Assembly (NCBI GenBank): GCA_937889645.1
Contig: CALBZE010000134.1
Span: forward strand, 1-7,424
Source of the DNA: an uncultured bacterium
GTDB lineage: Bacteria > Gemmatimonadota > Gemmatimonadetes > Longimicrobiales > RSA9
DNA: 7,424 nucleotides
Direction of reading: 5' to 3'
In this document: in pieces, positions 1 through 6,744 of the stretch
Position numbering within the stretch: position 1 is the first letter of the stretch
Layout: each line of letters opens with the position of its first letter
Translations under genes and position numbers: made by a program
The notes under the pieces: generated by a model
Database searches by the model: none
Told to the model about the DNA's origin: nothing
Seen by the model: the letters and a program-made list of their open reading frames with translations, nothing else

Positions 1-48
1 GGGTGCGTAAAACTGGGTGTCTCCAGAGGAGCAAGATGGCGTGATTCT
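1..48. other. Non-methylase sequence after the truncation point; possible mobile-element end
   Basis: Just past the methylase stop codon the sequence no longer resembles the DUF1156 family in any of the three forward frames of the minus strand. Intact relatives, as I recall them, continue after the 'ERP' residues with a stretch leading into a conserved Leu-Trp-Ala-Arg segment, and none of that is present. The short segment contains GCGTAAAACTGG (plus strand), which has the look of insertion-sequence terminal DNA. I cannot assign a family, and no partner inverted repeat or target duplication can be seen because the window ends here. The abrupt loss of homology is seen; a mobile-element junction is inference. 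Confidence 0.3.
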
Positions 49-921
49 CTACACCGGCCGCTCACGGACGAGCTCCGGGGTGATCTTGACCTTCGGGTAG
101 AGGTGCCCGATCCGCTTCTCCGCCTCGTCGCGTATCCACTTCCCGTAGTAGCGCACGTCCTCGGCGAGGCCCTGGGCGCCCTTCCATTCCCGCTTGAAGA
201 GCGACCGGTCATTCCGCGCCTCGGGGTTGACCGGCGGCATCCCCGCGAACTTCGGCGGGATCTCGATCATCGCCTTGTTGATCAGCACGGCGACGGGGTT
301 CAGGTCGCTCGCGTAGGCCTCGAGGCCTAGACGCTGGGCCTCGAGCGGGAGCGAGCCGCCGCCGGCGAAGGGGTCGTGGAAGGCCGGGAGCTTCTCGGGG
401 TCGAAGAGCTCGGCGGCGCGGGGGTGGTCCTTGTTGGCTTCACAGGTCCGCCGCCAGCTCTTCCGGATCTCCTCCCGGGCCCGCTCCAGGACCTCCTCGT
501 TCGTCGTGTTCTCCCACTTGACGAGCTCTTCGATCAGCCGGAAGAGCCGCTCGCGCTCGATCTCGGCGGCGCACTCCTCGAGGGTCGGCTCCGGACCGGG
601 CTCCGGGACGGAGCTGTCCCCGAGCCTCTCGGCGTCGTCGTAAGCCGCGACCTGCTTCCTCCAGATTTCCAGCCGCCGCTCGAGCTCCGCCTCCGCTTTC
701 TTCCCGATCTCCGGATCGGCAAGGAGTTCGTCGACGTAGGTCGAGGGGTCGTCCACCATCTGGGCGAAGATGACGGCTCGCGCCGCGGCGAGGGGGCGCC
801 GGGCCCACCAGAGGTGCAGCGTGCTCGGGTGGCCGTGGCGGATCGACTTCTCCCGCGCCGACGCGGCGTTGATGGCATCGAGGGGGAGGGCTACTTCGAT
901 CAGTTTCTTGCGGTAGTTCAT
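49..921 (-). CDS. DUF1156 adenine-specific DNA methylase, N-terminal fragment (truncated, probably non-functional)
   Basis: This 290-residue product is the N-terminal part of a DUF1156/COG1743 DNA adenine methylase. Relatives modify DNA as the self-marking partner in phage-defence cassettes (BREX type 3 PglXI is of this kind) and normally run to roughly 900-1000 residues. The DUF1156 signature is clear at residues 3-53: KKLIEVALPLDAIN, then SIRHGHPSTLHLWWARRPLA. A charged helical insert follows at about 70-160. The SAM-binding motif I HDPFAGGGSLPLEAQRLG is at 182-199, and SDLNPVAV at 205-212 fits motif II. The frame ends at ERPV followed by TAG, so the catalytic motif IV (D/N-P-P-Y/F) and the C-terminal half are absent and methylation activity is not expected. 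The ATG start is supported by the family-typical N-terminus and by GGAAGA at 931-936, nine bases upstream. It lies 63 bp behind the AlbA_2 gene on the same strand, with no terminator-like hairpin between them, so it is probably co-transcribed. Family assignment is firm; loss of function is inferred. Confidence 0.88.
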   Translation of the reverse strand: MNYRKKLIEVALPLDAINAASAREKSIRHGHPSTLHLWWARRPLAAARAVIFAQMVDDPSTYVDELLADPEIGKKAEAELERRLEIWRKQVAAYDDAERLGDSSVPEPGPEPTLEECAAEIERERLFRLIEELVKWENTTNEEVLERAREEIRKSWRRTCEANKDHPRAAELFDPEKLPAFHDPFAGGGSLPLEAQRLGLEAYASDLNPVAVLINKAMIEIPPKFAGMPPVNPEARNDRSLFKREWKGAQGLAEDVRYYGKWIRDEAEKRIGHLYPKVKITPELVRERPV

Positions 922-984
922 CTGTTCTAATCTTCCGTGGGCCGCGGATGCACGCGGGCTTCTGAATCCGTATTCTTGGGCCGC

Positions 985-2961
985 TCACACGACGTACTTT
1001 TGCCGCGGATGCTGGGGCTGGTCAGGGTAGAGGTATCTGAGCTGTTCTGACCGGAGCAGGCGGCGCAACGATTTGCGGACGGTTGCCTCGCTCTTGCCGG
1101 TGAGCTCTATGAGCTCGCGCAAGGATAGCGCTGTCCGCTGACATAGTCGGATTAGGGTTGCATCTAGGACCGATTGATTCACGTACCGCGATTCACACAC
1201 GGGCCGTGCAATAGTCTCGAGTTCCTCCCAGACCGTCTCGAAATCGTTCGATTCGCTCCCCCCCGCCTGTGGTAAGCCGTTAGTGCTCGACGGTAAACCA
1301 CCAGAGCTCCGCGGTAAACTATCAGAGCTCGGTGGTAAACTACCAGAGCTCGGTTGCAAACTACCAGAGCTTGTTGGCAACCTACCAGAGCTCGGGGTAG
1401 GCTCGCCCGAGCTTGCTGCCACCTCGACAAAGAGGGGGCCAAGCCCAACCTCGCCGGGATCATCTTCTGTCTTCTGCCTTCCTTTCAAGGCCGCCGGTCC
1501 CAGAACGTACCGTGCTCCGCGGCCACTGCGAGTCATCTCGAGGAGCCCTCGATCTCGAAGGCTCACGAGCACCTTGGTCGTATCGGCCGGGTGCTGCCCC
1601 GTCATCTGACGAAGCTTGAGGTTATCGATGTATCCGGCGTGCCGGGCATGGACGAGCGCGAGTTGCTCGGCTTCCGTCCAATCATTCCCAATGGCAAGGA
1701 GCCAAGCCCGATCGTCATCGGCCAGCAAGTGTGTGCTATGCAGCTCCAGCGAGAACTCATATCGCTCTGTTCCTGGGTCGATCTTGGGCAGTTGCAGGCC
1801 GAGCTCTCTCCAGGTCTGTGTAATCTTTGGGATTCCGGTGCCCGCTTCATCCGCGATCCCAATCAGCCGGAACATGCGGAGCAGAACCGGATTCCGGGGA
1901 TCCGAGCGGTTGCCGGCCAAGAGGTCGGTCTCGGGGACCCTGGAGCTTCCGGGATTGCGGAACGTGTACCCCTTTGAGGACATCAGGATGAGCGATGCTT
2001 GGGGCTCCGCGTAATCAGCGTGGACGAGGAGGTTCGTCAAAGCCTCGCGCAGGGCTGTGTGGGCCGGACTTTCATCCCGGCGGGTTGCGCCTTCCAGGCG
2101 AAAGGGCGTAGCGAGCCCCGCCGTCAACCGTGGGTATATCGTGTCGAAGGCGCCTAGGAGATTGCCTTCCCAAGCGACTCGATCCGCCCACCGCTCGTCA
2201 GCATCGGAGCCCTCTGCAGCGATTGCCCTGAAGTCGATCAGATGACGAGTGCGCCAGTCACGGATGGATTCGGATCTCCCAAGGAGAAGGAGACCCGCCA
2301 CCGTGAGGCCTTCGGTACCGGTCTCGCGGTCCCGACGGAATGCGCCGATCGCGGTGAGGAATCGCACGTCGTCGTAGGCATTCCATGGAGACGCCGGGTG
2401 GAGAGTCTGGAACCGACGGCGGTAACCGGCCAGAGCATCGGGATCGAGGTCGTCGAGACCGAAGTTGTGAAGAACAGCCGTATCCGCCGTTTCGTCCGAG
2501 GCATCCCGCATCATCCGATCCACTTCGGGCTTCGTGCAGCGGTAATCGGCGGCATGGCGACGAACGTACGTGCCCGTGTACGGATTCCCGTTTATGTATA
2601 CCGGTCGGTCCCTGCGAGAGGCAGCTGGTACCCGGATCACCAAGACCTGTTTGTCATCCAACCTCTCGATGGCGGCGTCATGGACACCACAGACGGGAAT
2701 ACTGATCTTTTGAGGATTCCGCACCAGGTCGTGAAAGGTCTTGAGTTGGTGACGTGCATTCTCCACACCCTCGACGACGGGCTCTTCCCCTTGCTCATCG
2801 ATACCTAAGATGATCCACCCGCCATTCGTGTTCGCGAATGCGCTGACCGTCGACCACAGGTCTTTGGGGAGTCCACCGCGTGCGCGTTTGAACTCGACTT
2901 CCAGAGCTTCACGCGTCTCGAGACGCTCGAGCAGTGTGGCCAGCAGCGACGGTATGCTCAC
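985..2961 (-). CDS. AlbA_2 (Schlafen-like) / GHKL ATP-binding / winged-helix protein
   Basis: This 658-residue protein belongs to the COG2865 group: putative transcriptional regulators or RecG-like proteins with a Schlafen-type AlbA_2 domain. The AlbA_2 domain spans about residues 18-150, with EVEFKRA at 21-27, AFANTNGGWIILGIDEQG at 41-58, and a closing YVRRHAADYRCTKPEVDRM stretch. A GHKL/HATPase_c_4-like ATP-binding region follows at about 295-385, with an N-box-like REALTNLLVHADY at 305-317 and a glycine-rich DEAGTGIPKI at 371-380. A winged helix is likely at 428-487, a Ser/Gly/Pro repeat linker at 517-565, and a second winged helix at 575-647 (SLRELIELTGKSEATVRKSL). The GTG start at 2961 overlaps the helicase stop as GTGA and has a strong GGAGGT six bases upstream. 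An ATG at 3087 would add 42 low-complexity residues overlapping the helicase and is rejected. The position between helicase and methylase suggests a sensor, regulator or nucleic-acid-binding effector of the cassette. GC content is lower than in the helicase, suggesting separate acquisition. Domain calls are solid; the role in defence is inference. Confidence 0.88.
   Translation of the reverse strand: MSIPSLLATLLERLETREALEVEFKRARGGLPKDLWSTVSAFANTNGGWIILGIDEQGEEPVVEGVENARHQLKTFHDLVRNPQKISIPVCGVHDAAIERLDDKQVLVIRVPAASRRDRPVYINGNPYTGTYVRRHAADYRCTKPEVDRMMRDASDETADTAVLHNFGLDDLDPDALAGYRRRFQTLHPASPWNAYDDVRFLTAIGAFRRDRETGTEGLTVAGLLLLGRSESIRDWRTRHLIDFRAIAAEGSDADERWADRVAWEGNLLGAFDTIYPRLTAGLATPFRLEGATRRDESPAHTALREALTNLLVHADYAEPQASLILMSSKGYTFRNPGSSRVPETDLLAGNRSDPRNPVLLRMFRLIGIADEAGTGIPKITQTWRELGLQLPKIDPGTERYEFSLELHSTHLLADDDRAWLLAIGNDWTEAEQLALVHARHAGYIDNLKLRQMTGQHPADTTKVLVSLRDRGLLEMTRSGRGARYVLGPAALKGRQKTEDDPGEVGLGPLFVEVAASSGEPTPSSGRLPTSSGSLQPSSGSLPPSSDSLPRSSGGLPSSTNGLPQAGGSESNDFETVWEELETIARPVCESRYVNQSVLDATLIRLCQRTALSLRELIELTGKSEATVRKSLRRLLRSEQLRYLYPDQPQHPRQKYVV
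1267..1413 (-). repeat. Seven 21-bp in-frame tandem repeats encoding a Ser/Gly/Pro linker
   Basis: Seven consecutive 21-bp units lie inside the AlbA_2 gene and encode heptapeptides of the pattern S-S-G-S-L-P-P. In protein order they are SSGEPTP, SSGRLPT, SSGSLQP, SSGSLPP, SSDSLPR, SSGGLPS and STNGLPQ (residues 517-565). The central units are nearly identical at DNA level, sharing GGTAAACTACCAGAGCT on the plus strand, and the outer units have diverged. This fits growth by slippage or unequal recombination. The segment is predicted to be a flexible linker between the two winged-helix segments. Confidence 0.93.
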
Positions 2962-5900
2962 TCCACCACCTCCCCCTTCGCCACCAACTCGTGGAAGGCA
3001 TACTTCACCGCCGTCACCCCGAAGTCCGGCTCCCGCCCGAAGGGTTCGCGCACATAGTGCACGCGGTTCCCGCCGTCGGGGAGCCACTCGACGACGGCGA
3101 GGATGTAGTCCTCGGGCTTGTTGAGGGAGTAGAGGATCTCGTTCCGGGTGACGGTGATATCCTCTCCCGAGACGCGGCCCTTCACCTCGATGAAGCGGAG
3201 GCGTCCCGTCCTCGGGTCGCGGCTCTCGATGTCGTAGCCGAGCTTCTCGGTCTCGCGGTCGATCGGTTCGTACCCGAGCGATCTCTCGATGGCCATCACG
3301 ATCTCGCGGGCGCGGGCGGCGGAGGCCTGGGTATCGATGACCTGCGCGGCCGTCGTCGGGAGCGCGCGCCCGGTGAGCTTGGCGATGAGCCCCATGGGGA
3401 CGACGACGAGTCCGCCGAGGGCGACCGGCGGGCGTGCGGAGATCTGCGCCTCGAGGTCGAGCTGGGCCATCCTCTTCTGCAGCCGCGCCTGCAGCTCGTC
3501 GGCACGCTTCCGCGCCTCCCCCGAGTTCAGCCGTGACCGGGACTTGCCGGCCTCCTCCTGGAGGCGTAGTTCCTCGGCGCGGTGGTCCCAGTAGGAGATC
3601 TCCTTGGTCAGCCGGTCTCGGACGGCGGCGCGGGTCTTCTCGATCAACTCGAGCCGCCTGGACCGGACCTCCTCGAGGTGCTCGGGTACGACCTCCTCGA
3701 TCGCGTAGGCGAGGGCGGCGTGTTCGAGATCGCGTCTGATCCAGGCGCAGGCCGGGGAGTCGAGGACCTCCCCCGGCGAGGGCTCGTCTTCGGCGAGGGG
3801 GCGGAAGTCGAGGTATGGCGCGTAGTTCAGGTGGCGTGTCACCCCGTCCAGCGTCATCTCGACGTAGAGCATCCTCTTCGAGATGACGCGCGGCTCCCCC
3901 GTCCGCGTGGTACTCGCGTCCTGGATCGCGTGCTCGAGGTAGAAGATGAGCCGTGGCTCCTCGCCGGGGTCGCGCTCGTCGACGAGGACGGCGCCGCGCC
4001 GCAGGAGGTCGCGGTGGCGCTCGAGGGTGAGGTCGAGCGTCGCATCGAGGAGGGGGTGGCCGGGGCAGACGAAGGCCGCGAGGGGCTGGCCCGGCGGCGC
4101 GATCAGATCCTTCTCGAAGGCGATCCGCTCGTAGCGCTGGAGGACCGGCTCGCCGATCCCGATCACCCGGTCGCGGTTCCGGATCAGGGCGGGGACGTGC
4201 CGGATCTCGTAGCGCCGCGGCTCGCGCTGGCGCACCGTCCCCCCGAGCCGCTGAAAGGCCTCGAGGAAGAACGACTCGATGTAATGCGGCTGCAGCCGCC
4301 TCGCCTCGGCGCGCTCCATCTCCTCCCGGACCCTCTGGACCCGGGAGATGTCCATCGTCTCCGGTACGAGGGCGCGGTCCTCGAGGAGTTCCTGGAGCTT
4401 CTCCCGATCGATCGCGGACTCGACGGCGCGGTCGAGCCGCGCACGGACCTCGGGGAGTTCGCCGTAGCGGATCGCCTCGATCAGGAGGTCGCGGAGCGGC
4501 TTCCCCTCGAACTGGAGCTTCCCGAGTACGTCAAAGACCTGCCCGCCGAGCGCGCGACGCGCCTCTTCCAGCTTCTCCAGGAGCCGGAGGTAGACATCGC
4601 CCTCCCGCGTCTCCTCGGCGACGAGGTTCCAGAGGTGGCAGACCTCCGTCTGGCCGATGCGGTGGATGCGCCCGAAGCGCTGCTCCATCCGGTTCGGGTT
4701 CCAGGGGAGGTCGTAGTTCACCATCAGGTGCGCGCGCTGGAGGTTGATCCCCTCGCCCGCGGCGTCGGTCGCGATGAGGACTTTCACCTCGGGGTCGTGG
4801 CGGAAGGCCTCCTGGGCCTTCATCCGCTCCTCGCGCCCCATCCCGCCGTGGATGGCGACGACGGCCTCCGGCTTCCCGAGCAGGGTCGTGATCCGCTCCC
4901 GGAGATAGTTCAGCGTGTCGCGGTGCTCGGTGAAGATCACGAGCTTCTGCCGCGGCGACGGCCTGGGCGCCTCGACGCCCGCGGTGCCGTAGCGCGGCCT
5001 CGGCTCGGCGACGCGGTCCGCGATCGCGGCAGGCGTGAAGATCTCGGTGAGGAGCGAGGCCAGCTCCTTCCACTTCCGGTCTTCGCCGCTGCGGCGGACG
5101 TCCTGGGCGAGGACTTCGAGGCCCCTGAGGATCTCGATCTCGGCTTTGAGCTCGTCGATCGTGCGCGCCGCGGTCGCCTGATCGAGGATCTCCTCCTCGG
5201 CGGCCTCGAGCTCGTCGTCGGGCGCGTCCTCGAGGTCCTCGACATCCTCGTCGGTGAGCGCGGGGATCGAGGCGACGAGCGCAGCCTCGACTCTCCCACG
5301 CTGGAGCAACTCGAGCTCGCGGAGGCGCGATTCCAGCCGCTCGCGACGTCGCCGCAGCGACTGGTAGATCGCCTCGGGCGAGGAGGCGAGGCGACGCTGG
5401 AGGATGGTCAGCGCAAAGCCGACGGTGCCGGCGCGCCTGTCGTTCTGGAGCGCCTCCGCGCGGTTGAACTGCTCGCGGACGTACTCCGTGACCTCCTTGT
5501 AGAGCTTCGCCTCCGCGGGCGAGAGCTTGTACGGCACCGTGTAGGCGATCCGCTCGGGGAAGAGCGGCCGGCCGTCGAATTTGACGAGCTTCTCCTTGAC
5601 CATCCGCCGCATGAGGTCGGAGACGTCGACCGCGTGGACGCCGTCGCGGAAGCGGCCCTCGAAGCGGTCGGCGTCGAGGAGCGCCATGAAGAGCTGGAAG
5701 TCTTCCTCCTTCCCATTGTGCGGGGTGGCGGTCATCAGGAGGAGGTGGCGCGTGAGCGAACCGAGCAAGCGGCCGAGCTGGTAGCGCTTCGTGTACTTGA
5801 TCTCGCCGCCGAAGAAGGTGGCCGACATCTTGTGCGCCTCGTCGACGACGACAAGGTCCCACCTCGCATCGGGCGCCTTCAACTTTTCCTGGACGTTCTC

Positions 5901-6533
5901 GTCGCGAGAGAGCTTGTCCAGCCGCGCGATGACGAGGTTCTGCTCGAGGAACCAGTTCCCCGTCCGGGCCGCTTCGAGCTTGTCGTTCGTCAGGATCTCG
6001 AAGGGGAGGTTGAAGCGCCGGTAGAGTTCGTCCTGCCACTGCTCGGCCAAGCTCCCCGGGCAGACGACGAGGCAGCGCTGGAGGTCGCCGCGCGCGATCA
6101 GCTCCCGGATCAGGAGCCCCGCCATGATCGTCTTCCCCGCGCCCGGGTCGTCGGCCAGGAGGAAGCGGAGGGGCTGCCGCGGGAGCATCTCCTCGTAGAC
6201 CGCGGTGATTTGGTGCGGGAGCGGCTCGACGAGAGAGGTGTGCACGGCAAGGACTGGGTCGAAGAGGTGCGCGAGCCGGATCCGCTGCGCCTCGCTCACG
6301 AGCCGGAAGAGCGCGCCATCCGCATCGAAGCTCCAGGGGCGCCCCTCCTGCACGAGTTCAAGCCGCTCCTCGTCGCTCCGGTAGAGGAGGCGGTTCCCCG
6401 TCCTGCCCTCGGCATCCTTGTAGGTCAACTCCACCGCCTGGCTCCCGAACCACTGCACCGCGACCACAGTGACGGCGGTGTCGGGGAGGATCCCACGGAC
6501 GACGGCGTTCGGGCGGAGATCTTCGAGGACCAT
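2958..6533 (-). CDS. SNF2/HepA-type DNA helicase with C-terminal DUF3883 domain (defence-associated)
   Basis: This 1191-residue ATP-dependent helicase/translocase of the COG0553-like group appears complete. Helicase motifs in order: LPHQITAVY at 105-113, Walker A DDPGAGKT at 128-135, CPGSLAEQW at 158-166, Walker B DEAH at 231-234, motif III TATPH at 268-272, FTEHRDTLNYL at 534-544, motif V TDAAGEGINLQ at 589-599 and motif VI EQRFGRIHRIGQ at 617-628. A charged, probably coiled insert (about 390-490) separates the two RecA-like lobes. A long middle region and further helical segments (950-1030) lead to a DUF3883 domain at about 1075-1175, where GYDIES at 1099-1104 and FIEVKGR at 1114-1120 resemble a PD-(D/E)XK core. 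An in-frame TAA at 6545-6543, four codons upstream, means the ATG at 6533 is the first possible start, and MVLEDLRP fits the family N-terminus. No Shine-Dalgarno sequence is visible upstream. Such helicases travel with DUF1156 methylases and DUF499 ATPases in defence cassettes and resemble BrxHII/DrmD in role. It is the first gene of this unit. Family is firm; nuclease activity of DUF3883 is unproven. Confidence 0.93.
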   Translation of the reverse strand: MVLEDLRPNAVVRGILPDTAVTVVAVQWFGSQAVELTYKDAEGRTGNRLLYRSDEERLELVQEGRPWSFDADGALFRLVSEAQRIRLAHLFDPVLAVHTSLVEPLPHQITAVYEEMLPRQPLRFLLADDPGAGKTIMAGLLIRELIARGDLQRCLVVCPGSLAEQWQDELYRRFNLPFEILTNDKLEAARTGNWFLEQNLVIARLDKLSRDENVQEKLKAPDARWDLVVVDEAHKMSATFFGGEIKYTKRYQLGRLLGSLTRHLLLMTATPHNGKEEDFQLFMALLDADRFEGRFRDGVHAVDVSDLMRRMVKEKLVKFDGRPLFPERIAYTVPYKLSPAEAKLYKEVTEYVREQFNRAEALQNDRRAGTVGFALTILQRRLASSPEAIYQSLRRRRERLESRLRELELLQRGRVEAALVASIPALTDEDVEDLEDAPDDELEAAEEEILDQATAARTIDELKAEIEILRGLEVLAQDVRRSGEDRKWKELASLLTEIFTPAAIADRVAEPRPRYGTAGVEAPRPSPRQKLVIFTEHRDTLNYLRERITTLLGKPEAVVAIHGGMGREERMKAQEAFRHDPEVKVLIATDAAGEGINLQRAHLMVNYDLPWNPNRMEQRFGRIHRIGQTEVCHLWNLVAEETREGDVYLRLLEKLEEARRALGGQVFDVLGKLQFEGKPLRDLLIEAIRYGELPEVRARLDRAVESAIDREKLQELLEDRALVPETMDISRVQRVREEMERAEARRLQPHYIESFFLEAFQRLGGTVRQREPRRYEIRHVPALIRNRDRVIGIGEPVLQRYERIAFEKDLIAPPGQPLAAFVCPGHPLLDATLDLTLERHRDLLRRGAVLVDERDPGEEPRLIFYLEHAIQDASTTRTGEPRVISKRMLYVEMTLDGVTRHLNYAPYLDFRPLAEDEPSPGEVLDSPACAWIRRDLEHAALAYAIEEVVPEHLEEVRSRRLELIEKTRAAVRDRLTKEISYWDHRAEELRLQEEAGKSRSRLNSGEARKRADELQARLQKRMAQLDLEAQISARPPVALGGLVVVPMGLIAKLTGRALPTTAAQVIDTQASAARAREIVMAIERSLGYEPIDRETEKLGYDIESRDPRTGRLRFIEVKGRVSGEDITVTRNEILYSLNKPEDYILAVVEWLPDGGNRVHYVREPFGREPDFGVTAVKYAFHELVAKGEVVE
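2967..2976 (-). promoter_or_regulatory. Ribosome binding site and GTGA coupling that set the AlbA_2 start
   Basis: On the minus strand GGGGGAGGTG lies inside the last codons of the helicase gene, with six bases between GGAGGT and the GTG start at 2961. The GTG overlaps the helicase TGA as GTGA (2958-2961). This supports the GTG over upstream starts and predicts translational coupling between helicase and AlbA_2 protein. Confidence 0.8.
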
Positions 6534-6744
6534 GGGTATCGGTTATTGATCGCGTGTCGAGGCGCCGACCCGCGCTCGAGATTCGCGCGAGAAGGACAAA
6601 CCTGCGTCGGCCCACTGACAATGGCCGAGGGAATAGTTCCAAGCAAGCGGATTGGCGAGCAGGCGGCGGAAGGCGTGGCGTAGGAGCCAAAGTCTTGTCG
6701 CCGCCGACGACCGGAAAATAGGACCGGCTGTGGGGTTTGGGCTA
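6534..6744. other. Upstream non-coding region between the defence unit and the IS element
   Basis: This stretch of about 210 bp separates the divergent helicase gene and the IS element. It should hold the promoter of the minus-strand unit, but I see no convincing -35/-10 pair. TTGTCA on the minus strand (6616-6621) lacks a good -10 partner at 16-18 bp. No strong hairpin, RNA gene or conserved small ORF is visible. The in-frame TAA at 6543-6545 shows that the helicase does not extend into it. Confidence 0.5.

Noticed and set aside
941..1012. An 11-bp direct repeat GCCGCGGATGC flanking the AlbA_2 stop codon
   Set aside because: One copy is inside the AlbA_2 coding end and the other is in the spacer. 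It is short, GC-rich and has no further structure, so chance or a minor duplication is enough to explain it.
2962..3087. Upstream ATG at 3087 for the AlbA_2 protein, adding 42 residues
   Set aside because: The extra residues are Arg/Gly-rich and out of frame with the helicase they overlap. The GTG at 2961 has a strong ribosome site and a GTGA overlap, and the AlbA_2 domain starts soon after it.
4531..6039. A 502-codon minus-strand open frame overlapping the helicase in another frame
   Set aside because: It is extremely Arg/Ala/Gly/Pro-rich with no recognisable motif: a frame shadow of the GC-rich helicase gene.
6570..6592. CGCGCTCGAG and GCGCGAG inverted similarity as a possible operator or terminator
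   Set aside because: The stem is short and imperfect, and there is no T-run. Such matches are common by chance in GC-rich DNA.
6590..6625. TTGTCA on the minus strand as the -35 box of the helicase operon
   Set aside because: No acceptable -10 hexamer lies 16-18 bp downstream, and in GC-rich DNA one hexamer is weak evidence.
3582..6683. A 1033-codon plus-strand open frame antisense to the helicase
   Set aside because: Its translation is low-complexity Leu/Asp/Glu/Arg/Pro-rich with no domain signature, while the opposite strand encodes all helicase motifs in order. High GC at third positions removes stop codons on the antisense strand.
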